Source: Stercoripulliclostridium_A sp045577735
GTDB taxonomy: Bacteria > Bacillota > Clostridia > Christensenellales > DTU072
Reading direction: 5' to 3'
Length of the DNA: 64,000 nucleotides
Assembly (NCBI GenBank): GCA_045577735.1
Contig: JAZNIY010000008.1
Location: 186,001 to 250,000 of the forward strand
How positions within the stretch are numbered: the stretch's first letter is position 1; each line of letters starts with the position of its first letter. This document shows, piece by piece, positions 48,846 to 57,770 of this stretch. The notes under the pieces were generated by a model that worked only from the letters and a program-made list of their open reading frames with translations, was not told the DNA's origin and searched no databases. The translations under genes and the position numbers were made by a program.

Positions 48846-49949
48846 ATGATCGACTTCTATGACGAAAAAGTTAGGCTAGAGGAGTTGGGCGCATCGATTA
48901 AAACCTCGGCAGAAGCCATTGACGTTAATGCTCTTCAAGTAGAACTTGAAGAACTTAGGAAAAAACAGGAAGAAGAGGGCTTTTGGCTAGACGTAGAAAG
49001 GGCGAAAACCGTAAACGTGCGCATTGCCGAAATAGAGAGAAAGTGCTCTACCGTCAGCCGTCTTATGCAAGAAGCAGAGGGTTGCCTAGAACTTATGCTT
49101 ATGGCAGAGGAAATGCAAGAGGAAAGCGCCGTAGAGGACGTCAAGGAGATGTTAAAGACCTTGGAAACGGAGGTAGAAAAACTCTTCCTCGAAAGCCTTA
49201 TGAAAGGAAAATACGACGGCAACGACGCCATTTTAACCCTTCACGCCGGTGCCGGTGGTACGGAAGCACAGGACTGGGTAGACATGCTTTACCGAATGTA
49301 CCGCAGGTACGCAGAGCGTGCCGGATACTCGGTGAGTGAAATGGATTACCAAGCAGGCGACGAGGCGGGGATAAAGAGCGTCACCTTCAAATTACAAGGA
49401 AGCAATGCTTACGGGTTCCTAAAGGCAGAAAAAGGGGTGCACAGACTCGTTAGAATTAGTCCGTTTGATGCTAACAAGAGAAGGCACACGAGTTTTGCAA
49501 GCCTAGAGGTAATGCCGGAAATTGAAACCGATGACGAAATAAAAATTAATCCCGAAGACCTTAAGATTGATACTTGTAGATCGTCGGGGGCTGGTGGACA
49601 GCACGTTAACAAAACGGAAAGTGCCGTTAGAATAACCCACCTTCCAACGGGAATTGTAACCTGGTGTCAAAGTGAAAGAAGTCAGGTGCAAAACAAGGAA
49701 ACGGCAATGAGGATGCTAAGGAGCAAACTCGTCGAGTTAAAGGAACGCGAGCAAATGGAAGAGGCTCTTTCCTTGAAGGGTGAGATTAAGAAAATAGAGT
49801 GGGGCTCTCAAATTCGTTCCTACGTATTTTGTCCCTATACCCTAGTAAAAGATCACCGTACCGGATATGAAAACTCCAACGTAGGTGCCGTTATGGACGG
49901 CGATATTGAAGGGTTCATATACGATTATCTAGTAAAAGCAAACCAATAA
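48846..49949 (+). CDS. prfB: Peptide chain release factor 2, no programmed frameshift
   Basis: 367 residues from ATG 48846, one base after the secA stop; no good ribosome site, so re-initiation is likely. Coiled-coil N-terminus, RF2 tripeptide SPF (RISPFDANKRR) and peptidyl-hydrolysis motif GAGGQHVNKTES. It recognises UGA and UAA. In most bacteria an in-frame UGA near codon 25 forces a +1 shift that autoregulates RF2; here the frame is open throughout and the CTTTGA site is missing. Confidence 0.96.
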   Translation: MIDFYDEKVRLEELGASIKTSAEAIDVNALQVELEELRKKQEEEGFWLDVERAKTVNVRIAEIERKCSTVSRLMQEAEGCLELMLMAEEMQEESAVEDVKEMLKTLETEVEKLFLESLMKGKYDGNDAILTLHAGAGGTEAQDWVDMLYRMYRRYAERAGYSVSEMDYQAGDEAGIKSVTFKLQGSNAYGFLKAEKGVHRLVRISPFDANKRRHTSFASLEVMPEIETDDEIKINPEDLKIDTCRSSGAGGQHVNKTESAVRITHLPTGIVTWCQSERSQVQNKETAMRMLRSKLVELKEREQMEEALSLKGEIKKIEWGSQIRSYVFCPYTLVKDHRTGYENSNVGAVMDGDIEGFIYDYLVKANQ

Positions 49950-49979
49950 AAACATAGAAATTAACTTACGGAGGCATAT

Positions 49980-51260
49980 ATGTTAGACCTAAATCTTATT
50001 AGAAGCGATGCACAAAAGGTCAAAGAAGCCCTTGCTAAAAAGGGTTATGAAGTAGATTTTAGTGAGCTCCTTGCTTGGGATCAAGAGAGAAAGTCTGCTA
50101 AGCAAAACGTTGAGGCACTAAAAGCACAAAGAAACAAGGTTTCTGGCGAAATACCCAAGCTCAAAAAGGCTGGTCAACCCGTCGAACACATCTTTGAAGA
50201 GATGAGAAACTTGGGCGAAGAAATTGCAAAATGCGACAAAATCGTTGGCGAACTTGAAGAAAAAATCAACGATTTCTTGCTACGTTTACCCAATATGCCC
50301 GACCCCGATTTGGTAGGTGGCGAAAAGGAAAACAACGTAGTTATTAAGATGTATGGCGAAAAGCCCAACTTCGATTTTAAAGCAAAGAACCACGTTGATC
50401 TTTGTACCTCTTTGGGACTTATAGATTACGAACGTGGCGTAAAACTAAGTGGTGGTGGCTTCTGGCTATACCGTGGACTTGGTGCTCGTCTTGAGTGGGC
50501 ACTCCTCAACTTCTTTATCGACGAACATTTGAACGATGGTTACGAATTCATTCTTCCTCCCCACCAATTGGGTTATAACTGTGGACTGGGCGCAGGTCAA
50601 TTCCCCAAGTTTAGTGAAGAAGTATATTGGCTAGAGGGCGAAGAGGACAGAAAGAAGAATCGCTTTATGCTCCCCACCGCTGAAACCGCTCTTGTAAACG
50701 TATATGCAGGCGAAATCATGGACGAATCCATGCTCCCCTTAAAGTTGTTCGCTTACACTCCTTGCTATCGTAAAGAAGCAGGTTCCTATAGAAGTGAAGA
50801 GCGTGGTATGATACGTGGACACCAATTCAACAAGGTAGAAATGGTTCAATATGCAAAGCCCGAAGAAAGTATGGTCGCTTTTGAAGAACTACTAAACAAG
50901 GCTGCTCGCCTAGTAGAAAAACTCGGTTTGCACTTTAGAGTTTCTAAGCTCGCAGCAGGCGACTGCTCTGCAAGTATGGCTCGTACCTATGACATAGAGG
51001 TTTGGATTCCTTCTATGGGTATCTACAAGGAAGTATCCAGCGTTTCCAATGCAAACGACTACCAAGCACGTCGCAACAACACTCGTTATCGCGACTCCAA
51101 GACCGGTAAACCTCAATACGTTCACACCTTGAACGGAAGTGGTCTTGCAACCAGCCGTGTAATTCCCGCTATCGTAGAGCAATACCAAAATGCAGACGGC
51201 TCCGTAACCGTGCCCGAAGTATTGCGTAAGTATCTGGGCGGACTAGAAGTTATCAAATAG
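49980..51260 (+). CDS. serS: Seryl-tRNA synthetase
   Basis: 426 residues with the long antiparallel coiled-coil arm (about 30-100) that grips the long variable arm of tRNA-Ser. The class II core has motif 2 FAYTPCYRKEAGSYRSEERG and motif 3 GSGLATSRVIPAIVEQY. Normal length. Ribosome site CGGAGG, 30 bases after prfB. No T-box leader is present in this short gap. Confidence 0.97.
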   Translation: MLDLNLIRSDAQKVKEALAKKGYEVDFSELLAWDQERKSAKQNVEALKAQRNKVSGEIPKLKKAGQPVEHIFEEMRNLGEEIAKCDKIVGELEEKINDFLLRLPNMPDPDLVGGEKENNVVIKMYGEKPNFDFKAKNHVDLCTSLGLIDYERGVKLSGGGFWLYRGLGARLEWALLNFFIDEHLNDGYEFILPPHQLGYNCGLGAGQFPKFSEEVYWLEGEEDRKKNRFMLPTAETALVNVYAGEIMDESMLPLKLFAYTPCYRKEAGSYRSEERGMIRGHQFNKVEMVQYAKPEESMVAFEELLNKAARLVEKLGLHFRVSKLAAGDCSASMARTYDIEVWIPSMGIYKEVSSVSNANDYQARRNNTRYRDSKTGKPQYVHTLNGSGLATSRVIPAIVEQYQNADGSVTVPEVLRKYLGGLEVIK

Positions 51261-51279
51261 TAATTAAGAAAGGAAGGAT

Positions 51280-52170
51280 ATGACTCCGGTAAATGGTGGT
51301 ATGGTGAGTGGAATATTAAAGCTCGCCCTAAAGTTCATATTGGGCTTAATCAAATACTTCTCCCTTGCAATCTTGTATGCAATAGGGGGAGTGGTTTTGT
51401 ATGCAGTATGGAAGTTTAACCCATTTAGCGGAGATCTATATTCCATTTTATACCTCGTTGGATTTGCCCTCAGCATACTTCTTTCTTGGCTAATTGCATT
51501 TAGGGACAAGGACAAGAAAAAGAAGGGAAAGAGTGAAGAAAAGGGCTCTTGGCGCTTGAAAAAGGAAGACGTCGAAGAGGAGCCCAAGAGTTGGTGGCAA
51601 AAAAGAAAGGAAAAGAAGGCCCTTGCTCTTGAAAGGGCCAAAGAGGAAGAGGAAAAGCGTGAAAGAATGGCGCGTGAAGAAGAAATGCGCGCGCAAGAAA
51701 GACGTCTTGAAGAACTTCGCTCCGAACGCCTAAGGGAAGAAATTGCACGCGAAGAAAGGCTAATCGACGAATATCGTCAGCAGTCTGCAAGGTCGGCGCT
51801 GAACCGTTATGAGGAAACTGTTGCACCCTACCCGGTTCATGTAATAGAAAACGACAACAACTACTTTGGGATGCCAAACACTAGAGTTGAGAATGTTCAT
51901 AACTACCAAACTCAACCAACCCAGCATAGTGCGCCTACGCAACAAAACATACCAACGCACCATAGCGCACCCGAGTATTTTAGAGCCACGGCAAACCAAG
52001 AGGTTGTTGCCCCATTTAGCCAAAGGGCAAAGGAAGAACCCAAAATTTATATGTCTGCAGTAGAGCAAGATTTACTCATACACGAGTATAGCGATCGCTT
52101 TGAAGTTTACCAACTGAACGGTGGCGAAAAGAAGCTCGTTAACGTAGAATATAAAGAAGGAAGAAGCTAA
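51280..52170 (+). CDS. Two-helix membrane protein with charged coiled coil
   Basis: 296 residues. Two membrane helices (about 9-44 and 54-73) are followed by a highly charged Lys/Glu/Arg coiled coil (about 75-170), a Gln/His/Pro-rich low-complexity linker and a short C-terminal beta segment (IHEYSDRFEVYQLNGGEKKL). No family recognised. It lies 20 bases after serS and 2 bases before the next gene. A scaffold or envelope role is a guess. Confidence 0.75.
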   Translation: MTPVNGGMVSGILKLALKFILGLIKYFSLAILYAIGGVVLYAVWKFNPFSGDLYSILYLVGFALSILLSWLIAFRDKDKKKKGKSEEKGSWRLKKEDVEEEPKSWWQKRKEKKALALERAKEEEEKRERMAREEEMRAQERRLEELRSERLREEIAREERLIDEYRQQSARSALNRYEETVAPYPVHVIENDNNYFGMPNTRVENVHNYQTQPTQHSAPTQQNIPTHHSAPEYFRATANQEVVAPFSQRAKEEPKIYMSAVEQDLLIHEYSDRFEVYQLNGGEKKLVNVEYKEGRS

Positions 52171-52171
52171 A

Positions 52172-53062
52172 ATGGAAGAAAGGGTAAGGAGCGACAAAAG
52201 AATATTTCCTAAAAGAAGCAAAAATCGTGCTTGGGAGTTAGACGCCCTTCGCGGTCTTGCTATCTTGGGAGTTGTTTGGGACCACGTCATGTTCGACCTT
52301 GCCTATATGTTCTATTATGAATGGCAATATCTAGGCGCAGAGGGACTTTTGAAGGCGGGCGAGTTTGCTCGCACCTATCACGAGGGTTTCCTTAGAGTAC
52401 TCGGCTGGCCCGTTTTCGTTTTCATATTCTTCTTCGTTTCGGGCATATGTACCACCTTCTCCAGAAATAACTTTTTCCGTGGCTTGAAGCTTGCACTGGT
52501 GGCCGTGCTTGTTTCCGTCGTTACCTACCTCATTGACGAGTACATGGGAATGAGTGGCAGTTTCATACTCTTTGGAGTACTTCATTGCCTAGCAACTTGC
52601 ATACTTTTATATTCTCTCATCGAGTGGATTTTAAAGCTTACTGCAAGCAAGTCAAAGTATTATCGCTACATAAAAGTAGGGGTATATTTTGCCCTTGCCG
52701 TTGCCTTACTAATAGTTAATTATACACAAAACGTTACCTTGTACGACGTCAATACCTACAAGGCAACCGTTCAGTCAAATTGGGATTTTGCGGGAATGTT
52801 CGTATTTACTAGAGATTGGTGGACGGCAGACTATTTCCCCCTTCTTCCCTTCTTTGCATTCTTCCTACTCGGTGCAGGGGTATCCCCACTTGCCTATCCC
52901 AAGAAGGAGAGCTTGTTACCCAAGCTTGACGGCAAATGGAACAAATTCCTCACCATTCCCGGAAGATATTCTCTCTATATCTATCTTGCCCTACAAGTAA
53001 TAGCCGTCGTTGTGCTATGTTTAATTACTTGGATTGCAACGGGCACCATTCCCTTTATTTAA
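52172..53062 (+). CDS. DUF1624 / heparan-alpha-glucosaminide acetyltransferase-like membrane protein
   Basis: 296 residues with about seven membrane helices. The DUF1624 start is clear: RAWELDALRGLAILGVVWDH, with FVSGICTTFSRNNFFRGLKL and HCLATCILLYSL further on. The family is related to lysosomal heparan N-acetyltransferase and to acyltransferase-3 proteins and may transfer acyl groups to envelope sugars. Ribosome site GGAAGAAG. One base separates it from the radical SAM gene. Confidence 0.85.
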   Translation: MEERVRSDKRIFPKRSKNRAWELDALRGLAILGVVWDHVMFDLAYMFYYEWQYLGAEGLLKAGEFARTYHEGFLRVLGWPVFVFIFFFVSGICTTFSRNNFFRGLKLALVAVLVSVVTYLIDEYMGMSGSFILFGVLHCLATCILLYSLIEWILKLTASKSKYYRYIKVGVYFALAVALLIVNYTQNVTLYDVNTYKATVQSNWDFAGMFVFTRDWWTADYFPLLPFFAFFLLGAGVSPLAYPKKESLLPKLDGKWNKFLTIPGRYSLYIYLALQVIAVVVLCLITWIATGTIPFI

Positions 53063-53063
53063 C

Positions 53064-53918
53064 ATGAAGTGTTATCTTTGTCCAAATGATTGTGGCGTAG
53101 ACCGTAGCGAAAGGCTAGGGCTATGTCTTTGTGGTGAAGAAATGATAATAAATCGCATTGCGCCCCATTACTATGAAGAACCACCCATAAGTGGCACGAG
53201 TGGTAGTGGAACGGTGTTTTTTGGTGGCTGTGTAATGAGATGCGACTTCTGCCAAAATGCCGTAATTAGTAGGGCGCCCAGAGGAAAAACCTATACTCCA
53301 CAACAGCTTGCCGACGAAATAAAGAGGTTGGAAGAGAGTGGGGTTCATAACATAAATTTCGTCACCCCCACCCAATGGAGTGATCAAATTAGAAGGACTC
53401 TCGATATTTACCGACCCAATATTCCCATAGTTTACAACACCTCGGGATACGAGAAAGTACAGGTTATAAAAGAGCTTTTACCATACGTTGACGTTTTTCT
53501 ACCTGACTACAAATATGGTGCCCAAACACTAGGATTAAGGCTCTCAAAACGCAAAAACTATCCCCAAATAGCTCTTGATGCAATAGAGCTTATGGTCAAG
53601 GAAAAGCCACCTGTGTACGAAGGTGATTTAATGAAACAAGGGGTAATAATTAGGCACCTGGTTTTGCCGGGCTACTTGGACAATAGCAAACAGGCGCTAG
53701 ACCTTCTAGTAGGGCGATTGGGTAGGGATTTCACGTTAAGTATAATGTCACAATTTACGCCTATGCCTAACTGCAAAGAGCCTGCTAGACGGCTTAAACC
53801 CATTGAGTATAAAATAGTTGTAAACCACGCAATCAAGCTGGGCTTAGAGGACGTATTCACTCAAGAGATTGCCTCTGCAGAAGAGGAGTACATACCACCT
53901 TTCGACACCGAAAGTTAG
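53064..53918 (+). CDS. Radical SAM protein, PflA-like
   Basis: 284 residues from ATG 53064. The SAM-cluster motif GGCVMRCDFCQN (Cys56, Cys60, Cys63) binds the 4Fe-4S cluster. N-terminal Cys at 3, 6, 10, 21 and 23 suggest an additional metal site, as in the group annotated as putative pyruvate formate-lyase activating enzymes (YgiQ/MMO-type). The true target is unknown because no glycyl radical enzyme is nearby. It ends the secA cluster. Confidence 0.88.
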   Translation: MKCYLCPNDCGVDRSERLGLCLCGEEMIINRIAPHYYEEPPISGTSGSGTVFFGGCVMRCDFCQNAVISRAPRGKTYTPQQLADEIKRLEESGVHNINFVTPTQWSDQIRRTLDIYRPNIPIVYNTSGYEKVQVIKELLPYVDVFLPDYKYGAQTLGLRLSKRKNYPQIALDAIELMVKEKPPVYEGDLMKQGVIIRHLVLPGYLDNSKQALDLLVGRLGRDFTLSIMSQFTPMPNCKEPARRLKPIEYKIVVNHAIKLGLEDVFTQEIASAEEEYIPPFDTES

Positions 53919-53933
53919 AGTGTAAATCAAAAG

Positions 53934-53965
53934 AAAACCACCTTTATTAGGTGGTTGAATTTTTG
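53934..53965 (+). terminator. Terminator of the secA cluster
   Basis: Stem aaccacct / aggtggtt, loop ttatt, then gaattttt. Its A-rich left side could also serve the convergent DUF4234 gene. Confidence 0.85.
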
Positions 53966-53983
53966 TTTAGAGTAATGCCCTTC

Positions 53984-54322
53984 CTATTGTTTTGCTACTA
54001 TCTTATTTATGCTGTCTTGAATGAGGCAGAAGGTAACGAATCCAAAGCCCACAAGGAAGAGAATGAGATATATTAGAGCGCGATTGCTGTCGGAGCCCTC
54101 GTGTCGGTCCAGCTTTTCACCCATCTTATAAGCCCAAAATAGCTCGTATATGCCACCGGTAATTAGGGATAGGAAGAAAGCCATTCCACCACTTGCATTG
54201 TTGTGGTCGCCCGTAATTTCTGCAACTTCATCAGTCATTTTAATAAACCAATATATGCCATAGATGCCAAAGGTAATTATGGACAAAATTACGGCTTTGG
54301 CAATGCTTCTTTTTTCAACCAT
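53984..54322 (-). CDS. DUF4234 membrane protein
   Basis: 112 residues with three membrane helices. Start KRSIAKAVILSIITFGIYGIYWFIKMTDE and the later GGIYELFWAYKMGEKL are the DUF4234 pattern. GGAGAG ribosome site 9 bases upstream. Function unknown; it is next to two TM2-domain genes, a frequent companion type. Confidence 0.85.
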   Translation of the reverse strand: MVEKRSIAKAVILSIITFGIYGIYWFIKMTDEVAEITGDHNNASGGMAFFLSLITGGIYELFWAYKMGEKLDRHEGSDSNRALIYLILFLVGFGFVTFCLIQDSINKIVAKQ

Positions 54323-54363
54323 ATTATTCTCTCCTTATATTACGTATTACGCGCGAAAGGCAC

Positions 54364-54392
54364 AAAAAAGCCACCGCATAGCAGTGGCTTGA
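54364..54392 (-). terminator. Terminator of the TM2 gene pair
   Basis: Minus strand: aagccac / gtggctt followed by T6, 12 bases after the stop. Confidence 0.85.
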
Positions 54393-54403
54393 TTTTAGTA
54401 TTA

Positions 54404-55018
54404 TTAACCGATGTACCAGTCTTGGTGAGATTTGATGATTTGTTGTTCTTCAACAACGAGCTCGTTTCTAATTCTATAGAGGTGACGATTGGTAATCTTG
54501 GTGAGATTTTCTGTCTCTCTTGCATTCTTGATTAGAGACGCAATATAAACTATTGATAGAACAACTGCTGCTACCAAGAAAACGTATTGGAATACCGCTG
54601 CGTTTACGAAGATGGTAGAGAAGTACATTATACCGTCAACGGTAAAGGCGGGAATAACGTTGTAAAGAGGAATGCTTCCACCAAGGTTTGAGAACGACCA
54701 AATTGTTAGCGCGTCTAATACTACAGCCAAAATGGTAATAAGAATTTTCTTAATTCCTTGCCAAATGAGCTTGCCGTAGAATTTGTCCTTGCCTAGCACC
54801 TTTTTGTTGGTGCCAAGGTAAAATTTGTCTGCACCAAGCCAGCCAAGTATGGTTGCAAAGACGGTTGCAACGGCGGGAGATTTTTCTTTGAGGGAGAGGA
54901 GGGTTACCAACTTGTCGGGGGAAACGTCTTCTAACGCAACTTTAGCACCATCCCAATCTTCCGTAGTGAGTTTATCTTTGTTTTGTTCCAAGAACATACC
55001 TATATGAATCTTTTTCAT
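54404..55018 (-). CDS. TM2-domain membrane protein with extended helices
   Basis: 204 residues. A soluble helical N-terminus (about 1-45) precedes a TM2-type helix hairpin (ATVFATILGWLGADKFYLG, then KKILITILAVVLDALTIWSF) and a third helix near 140-163, with a charged tail. TM2 proteins are common and their role is obscure. It overlaps the upstream TM2 gene by 4 bases (ATGA), so the pair is coupled. Confidence 0.85.
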   Translation of the reverse strand: MKKIHIGMFLEQNKDKLTTEDWDGAKVALEDVSPDKLVTLLSLKEKSPAVATVFATILGWLGADKFYLGTNKKVLGKDKFYGKLIWQGIKKILITILAVVLDALTIWSFSNLGGSIPLYNVIPAFTVDGIMYFSTIFVNAAVFQYVFLVAAVVLSIVYIASLIKNARETENLTKITNRHLYRIRNELVVEEQQIIKSHQDWYIG

Positions 55019-55386
55019 TCTTTCTCTCCTAACTGTTCGGCATAGTCTTTTATTGAGTTAACTATCAATTGATAGTTGTATTCTTTACAAAGGTTGTGGG
55101 TAAGGAAAAAATCTACAATATGCCAAGAACCCAAGGTAGCCCAGCCCAAAAGAAGTTTTTGTAGACCACCCACGTTGTCTTGAATATAGAACCTGTCGGC
55201 ACCGAGCCAACCGGCAAAGATTGCAAGACCTAGCGTAGTTCTTGGTGATTTTATGGGAATGGATTTTATAAAGCTATAGTCGTCTTCGGCCATACTGCGA
55301 AACAAAACGTCCAATGCCGTAATCTTATTTTCGGGGACAAAATGTTTGAAATGCAGTAATAGCTCGCTAACCTTAGTAGGTTGCAT
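55015..55386 (-). CDS. TM2-domain membrane protein
   Basis: 123 residues. Helical N-terminus, then the TM2 hairpin TLGLAIFAGWLGADRFYIQD and LLGWATLGSWHIVDFFLT. The same N-terminal plan as its neighbour points to an old duplication. Strong GGAGGAG ribosome site and a consensus promoter. Confidence 0.87.
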   Translation of the reverse strand: MQPTKVSELLLHFKHFVPENKITALDVLFRSMAEDDYSFIKSIPIKSPRTTLGLAIFAGWLGADRFYIQDNVGGLQKLLLGWATLGSWHIVDFFLTHNLCKEYNYQLIVNSIKDYAEQLGEKE

Positions 55387-55417
55387 ACAAACTCCTCCAT
55401 TTTCACTAATTATTTAT

Positions 55418-55446
55418 ATTATATTATGAGGGCACATATTTGTCAA
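55418..55446 (-). promoter_or_regulatory. Promoter of the TM2 gene pair
   Basis: Minus-strand TTGACA (55446-55441) and TATAAT (55423-55418), exact consensus, spacer 17. Confidence 0.92.
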
Positions 55447-55481
55447 GAGGAAAAAAAATTATAATGTTTACATTATAGTTC

Positions 55482-55519
55482 AAAAACAAAACCGCCCATA
55501 TCGAGCGGTTAGGTTTTTA
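55482..55519 (-). terminator. Terminator of ftsH
   Basis: Minus strand: aaccgc-tcgatatgg-gcggtt followed by ttgttttt. Confidence 0.8.
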
Positions 55520-55534
55520 TTCTTTTAGTTTCTC

Positions 55535-57688
55535 TTATTCTTTGTCACCATCGTCTTTGTTTTCATCCTCTTGAGATACGTTTTCTTGAGGATTTTCGTT
55601 TTCAACGATGGGGTTAGCGGGCCTTTCTTCCTCTACGATAATAACGGGATCGCTAATCGTAATGGTAGGCTCCTCCGATACTATGAAATCACGAGGGTTG
55701 CCAAGAGGGTTTTCTTTTGCTCTTGCTTCTTCTGCCTTTTTCTTTGCTTCCTCTTCGCGCTTTGCCTTTTTTTCCAAGATATACTCGGTAATTTCTTCTG
55801 CGCTCTTGCCTTCCATGATTAGGTCAACTTCGTCGCCGTATATGGTTTCGTGTTGGAATAGGAGGGCAACCATAACGTGGAGCTTGTCCTCGTTTTCGCG
55901 AATGGTGGAAAGTGCTCTTTCGTAAGCCGTGTCGACAATCTTTCTAATTTCCTTGTCGATGATTGCCGCAACTTCGTCAGAATAGCTTGCTTGGGTTTGG
56001 TAATCTCTACCAATAAATACTTCTTGTTCGCCACCGAAGTATACGTTTCTAAGCTCGGGTGACATACCCCATTCGGTAACCATGCTACGTGCAATGCTGG
56101 TAGCGTGCTTGATATCTTGGCTTGCGCCGGTAGTGATGTCGCGAATGATTATTTCTTCTGCCGCTCTACCACCCATAGTCATTGCAATGGTGTCTTGCAG
56201 ATGAGAAAGCGTGGTGTGAGCATCGTCGGATTTGGGACGAGAAATGGTGTAGCCTGCGGCTCTACCGCGAGGTATGATGCTAACCTCTTGAACAGCGTTG
56301 CAATTCTTCAAAAGTCTGCCGACAAGAGCGTGTCCGGCTTCGTGGTATGCAGTAATGCGTTTGTCCTTTTCAGTAACTACTCTACTGCGCTTTTGGGGTC
56401 CCGCAATAACCTTATTGATACCCTCAAGTATGTCAACCATAGTGATTAGCTTTCTGTCGTCACGCGCTGCAATAATGGCTGCTTCGTTAAGTAGGTTTGC
56501 AATATCAGCTCCACTAAAACCGGTGGTTAGACGGGCAAGGTTTTTAAAGTCGATGTCGGGGGACAAGGGTTTGTTTCTTGCGTGAACGCGGAAGATGGCT
56601 TCTCTACCACGAACATCGGGAAGGTTGACGTAAATTTGACGGTCGAATCTGCCGGGACGAAGGAGAGCGGGGTCTAGTACATCGGCACGGTTAGTTGCCG
56701 CCATAATAACTATGGATTCGTTTTCTTCAAAGCCGTCCATTTGAACGAGTAGTTGGTTCAAGGTTTGTTCACGTTCGTCGTTACCACCACCAAGACCTGC
56801 GCCACGTTTTCTACCTACTGCGTCTATTTCGTCAATGAACACGATGCAGGGTTGAGCTTTCTTTGCTTGTGCAAAAAGATCTCTAACACGGCTTGCACCA
56901 ACGCCAACGAACATTTCTACGAAGTCGGAACCACTAATGGAGAAGAAAGGCACGTTTGCTTCGCCTGCAACGGCTTTGGCAAATAGCGTCTTACCCGTTC
57001 CGGGAGGGCCTACTAGAAGTACGCCCTTGGGTATTTTTGCGCCAATATCTTTGAACTTCTTGGGGCTCTTTAGGAACTCAACGACCTCTTTTAGTTCTTG
57101 CTTTTCTTCTTCTGCACCGGCTACGTCGGTAAATCTTACCTTAACCTTGTCGACAGCTTTGGACTTGGTCTTGCCAAAGTTCATTGCGCCACCGTTGCCA
57201 CCGCTTTGCTTACGCATAATTATGAATATAACTACTATGCAAGCAAGACCACCCAGTCCGGAAATAATGTAGGGGAGGTAACTAAAGAAACTGCCTTCGC
57301 TGGGATCGTTTAGCCAAATTGTGGGTAGTCCGTCTTTGAGTAGTCCGTCTTTGTCCAAGTTTTCTAGGGCTAGAACGAGGTTGTTACGATAGGTGATAAC
57401 CGAAACGGCATCTTTATACTTGCCTTTCTTGAAGTTTTCCACCTTTTTAGCGTAGTCCTCTGCGCTGGTTTCTGCATTTTTGGTATAGAGTACGTTGACA
57501 ACGTAATCACCATCAAAATATAGAGCTTCGACGGAGCCGTCTTTGACCTTTTGAACAAGGCTATCGTAGCTTAAAATTTCGGGTTCGGACTTGCCTAGGT
57601 TAGTGAGAACTATGGCAAGAACAAGCACTACGATTACCATGGCGCCAATCATTATAAACGTTCTTTTATTGTTTTGTGTGGGGTTCAT
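55535..57688 (-). CDS. ftsH: ATP-dependent zinc metalloprotease FtsH
   Basis: 717 residues. Two membrane helices (about 10-30 and 137-158) bracket an outside domain, then the AAA domain with Walker A VGPPGTGKT (227-234) and Walker B CIVFIDEIDAVG, the SRH region NRADVLDPALLRPGRFDR, and the zinc protease site HEAGH (449-453). A ~75-residue acidic tail (EE/PE/DE-rich) extends beyond the usual end. FtsH removes misfolded membrane proteins and regulators. It has its own promoter with palindromes in the leader. Confidence 0.98.
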   Translation of the reverse strand: MNPTQNNKRTFIMIGAMVIVVLVLAIVLTNLGKSEPEILSYDSLVQKVKDGSVEALYFDGDYVVNVLYTKNAETSAEDYAKKVENFKKGKYKDAVSVITYRNNLVLALENLDKDGLLKDGLPTIWLNDPSEGSFFSYLPYIISGLGGLACIVVIFIIMRKQSGGNGGAMNFGKTKSKAVDKVKVRFTDVAGAEEEKQELKEVVEFLKSPKKFKDIGAKIPKGVLLVGPPGTGKTLFAKAVAGEANVPFFSISGSDFVEMFVGVGASRVRDLFAQAKKAQPCIVFIDEIDAVGRKRGAGLGGGNDEREQTLNQLLVQMDGFEENESIVIMAATNRADVLDPALLRPGRFDRQIYVNLPDVRGREAIFRVHARNKPLSPDIDFKNLARLTTGFSGADIANLLNEAAIIAARDDRKLITMVDILEGINKVIAGPQKRSRVVTEKDKRITAYHEAGHALVGRLLKNCNAVQEVSIIPRGRAAGYTISRPKSDDAHTTLSHLQDTIAMTMGGRAAEEIIIRDITTGASQDIKHATSIARSMVTEWGMSPELRNVYFGGEQEVFIGRDYQTQASYSDEVAAIIDKEIRKIVDTAYERALSTIRENEDKLHVMVALLFQHETIYGDEVDLIMEGKSAEEITEYILEKKAKREEEAKKKAEEARAKENPLGNPRDFIVSEEPTITISDPVIIVEEERPANPIVENENPQENVSQEDENKDDGDKE

Positions 57689-57704
57689 TTTATCCTCATG
57701 CGTT

Positions 57705-57726
57705 ATTTAACGTTAAATATCGATAT
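57705..57726. promoter_or_regulatory. Twin palindromes in the ftsH leader
   Basis: ATTTAACGTTAAAT (57705-57718) and ATATCGATAT (57717-57726) are perfect adjoining palindromes between the RNA start and the ftsH ATG. Possible repressor sites; no CIRCE or CtsR box match is evident. Confidence 0.4.
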
Positions 57727-57733
57727 TTTTTCC

Positions 57734-57762
57734 ATTATACCATAATATTTATTAAAGAGCAA
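57734..57762 (-). promoter_or_regulatory. Promoter of ftsH
   Basis: Minus-strand TTGCTC (57762-57757) and extended -10 TGGTATAAT with hexamer 57739-57734, spacer 17. It starts just after the yyaC-like gene's stop. Confidence 0.85.
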
Positions 57763-57770
57763 TTAAAGAT

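Noticed and set aside
55459..55478. tataatg / cattata inverted repeat before the ftsH terminator as a promoter or operator
   Set aside because: It lies between two leftward genes' ends and starts, has no suitable -35 and is short; probably chance in AT-rich sequence.
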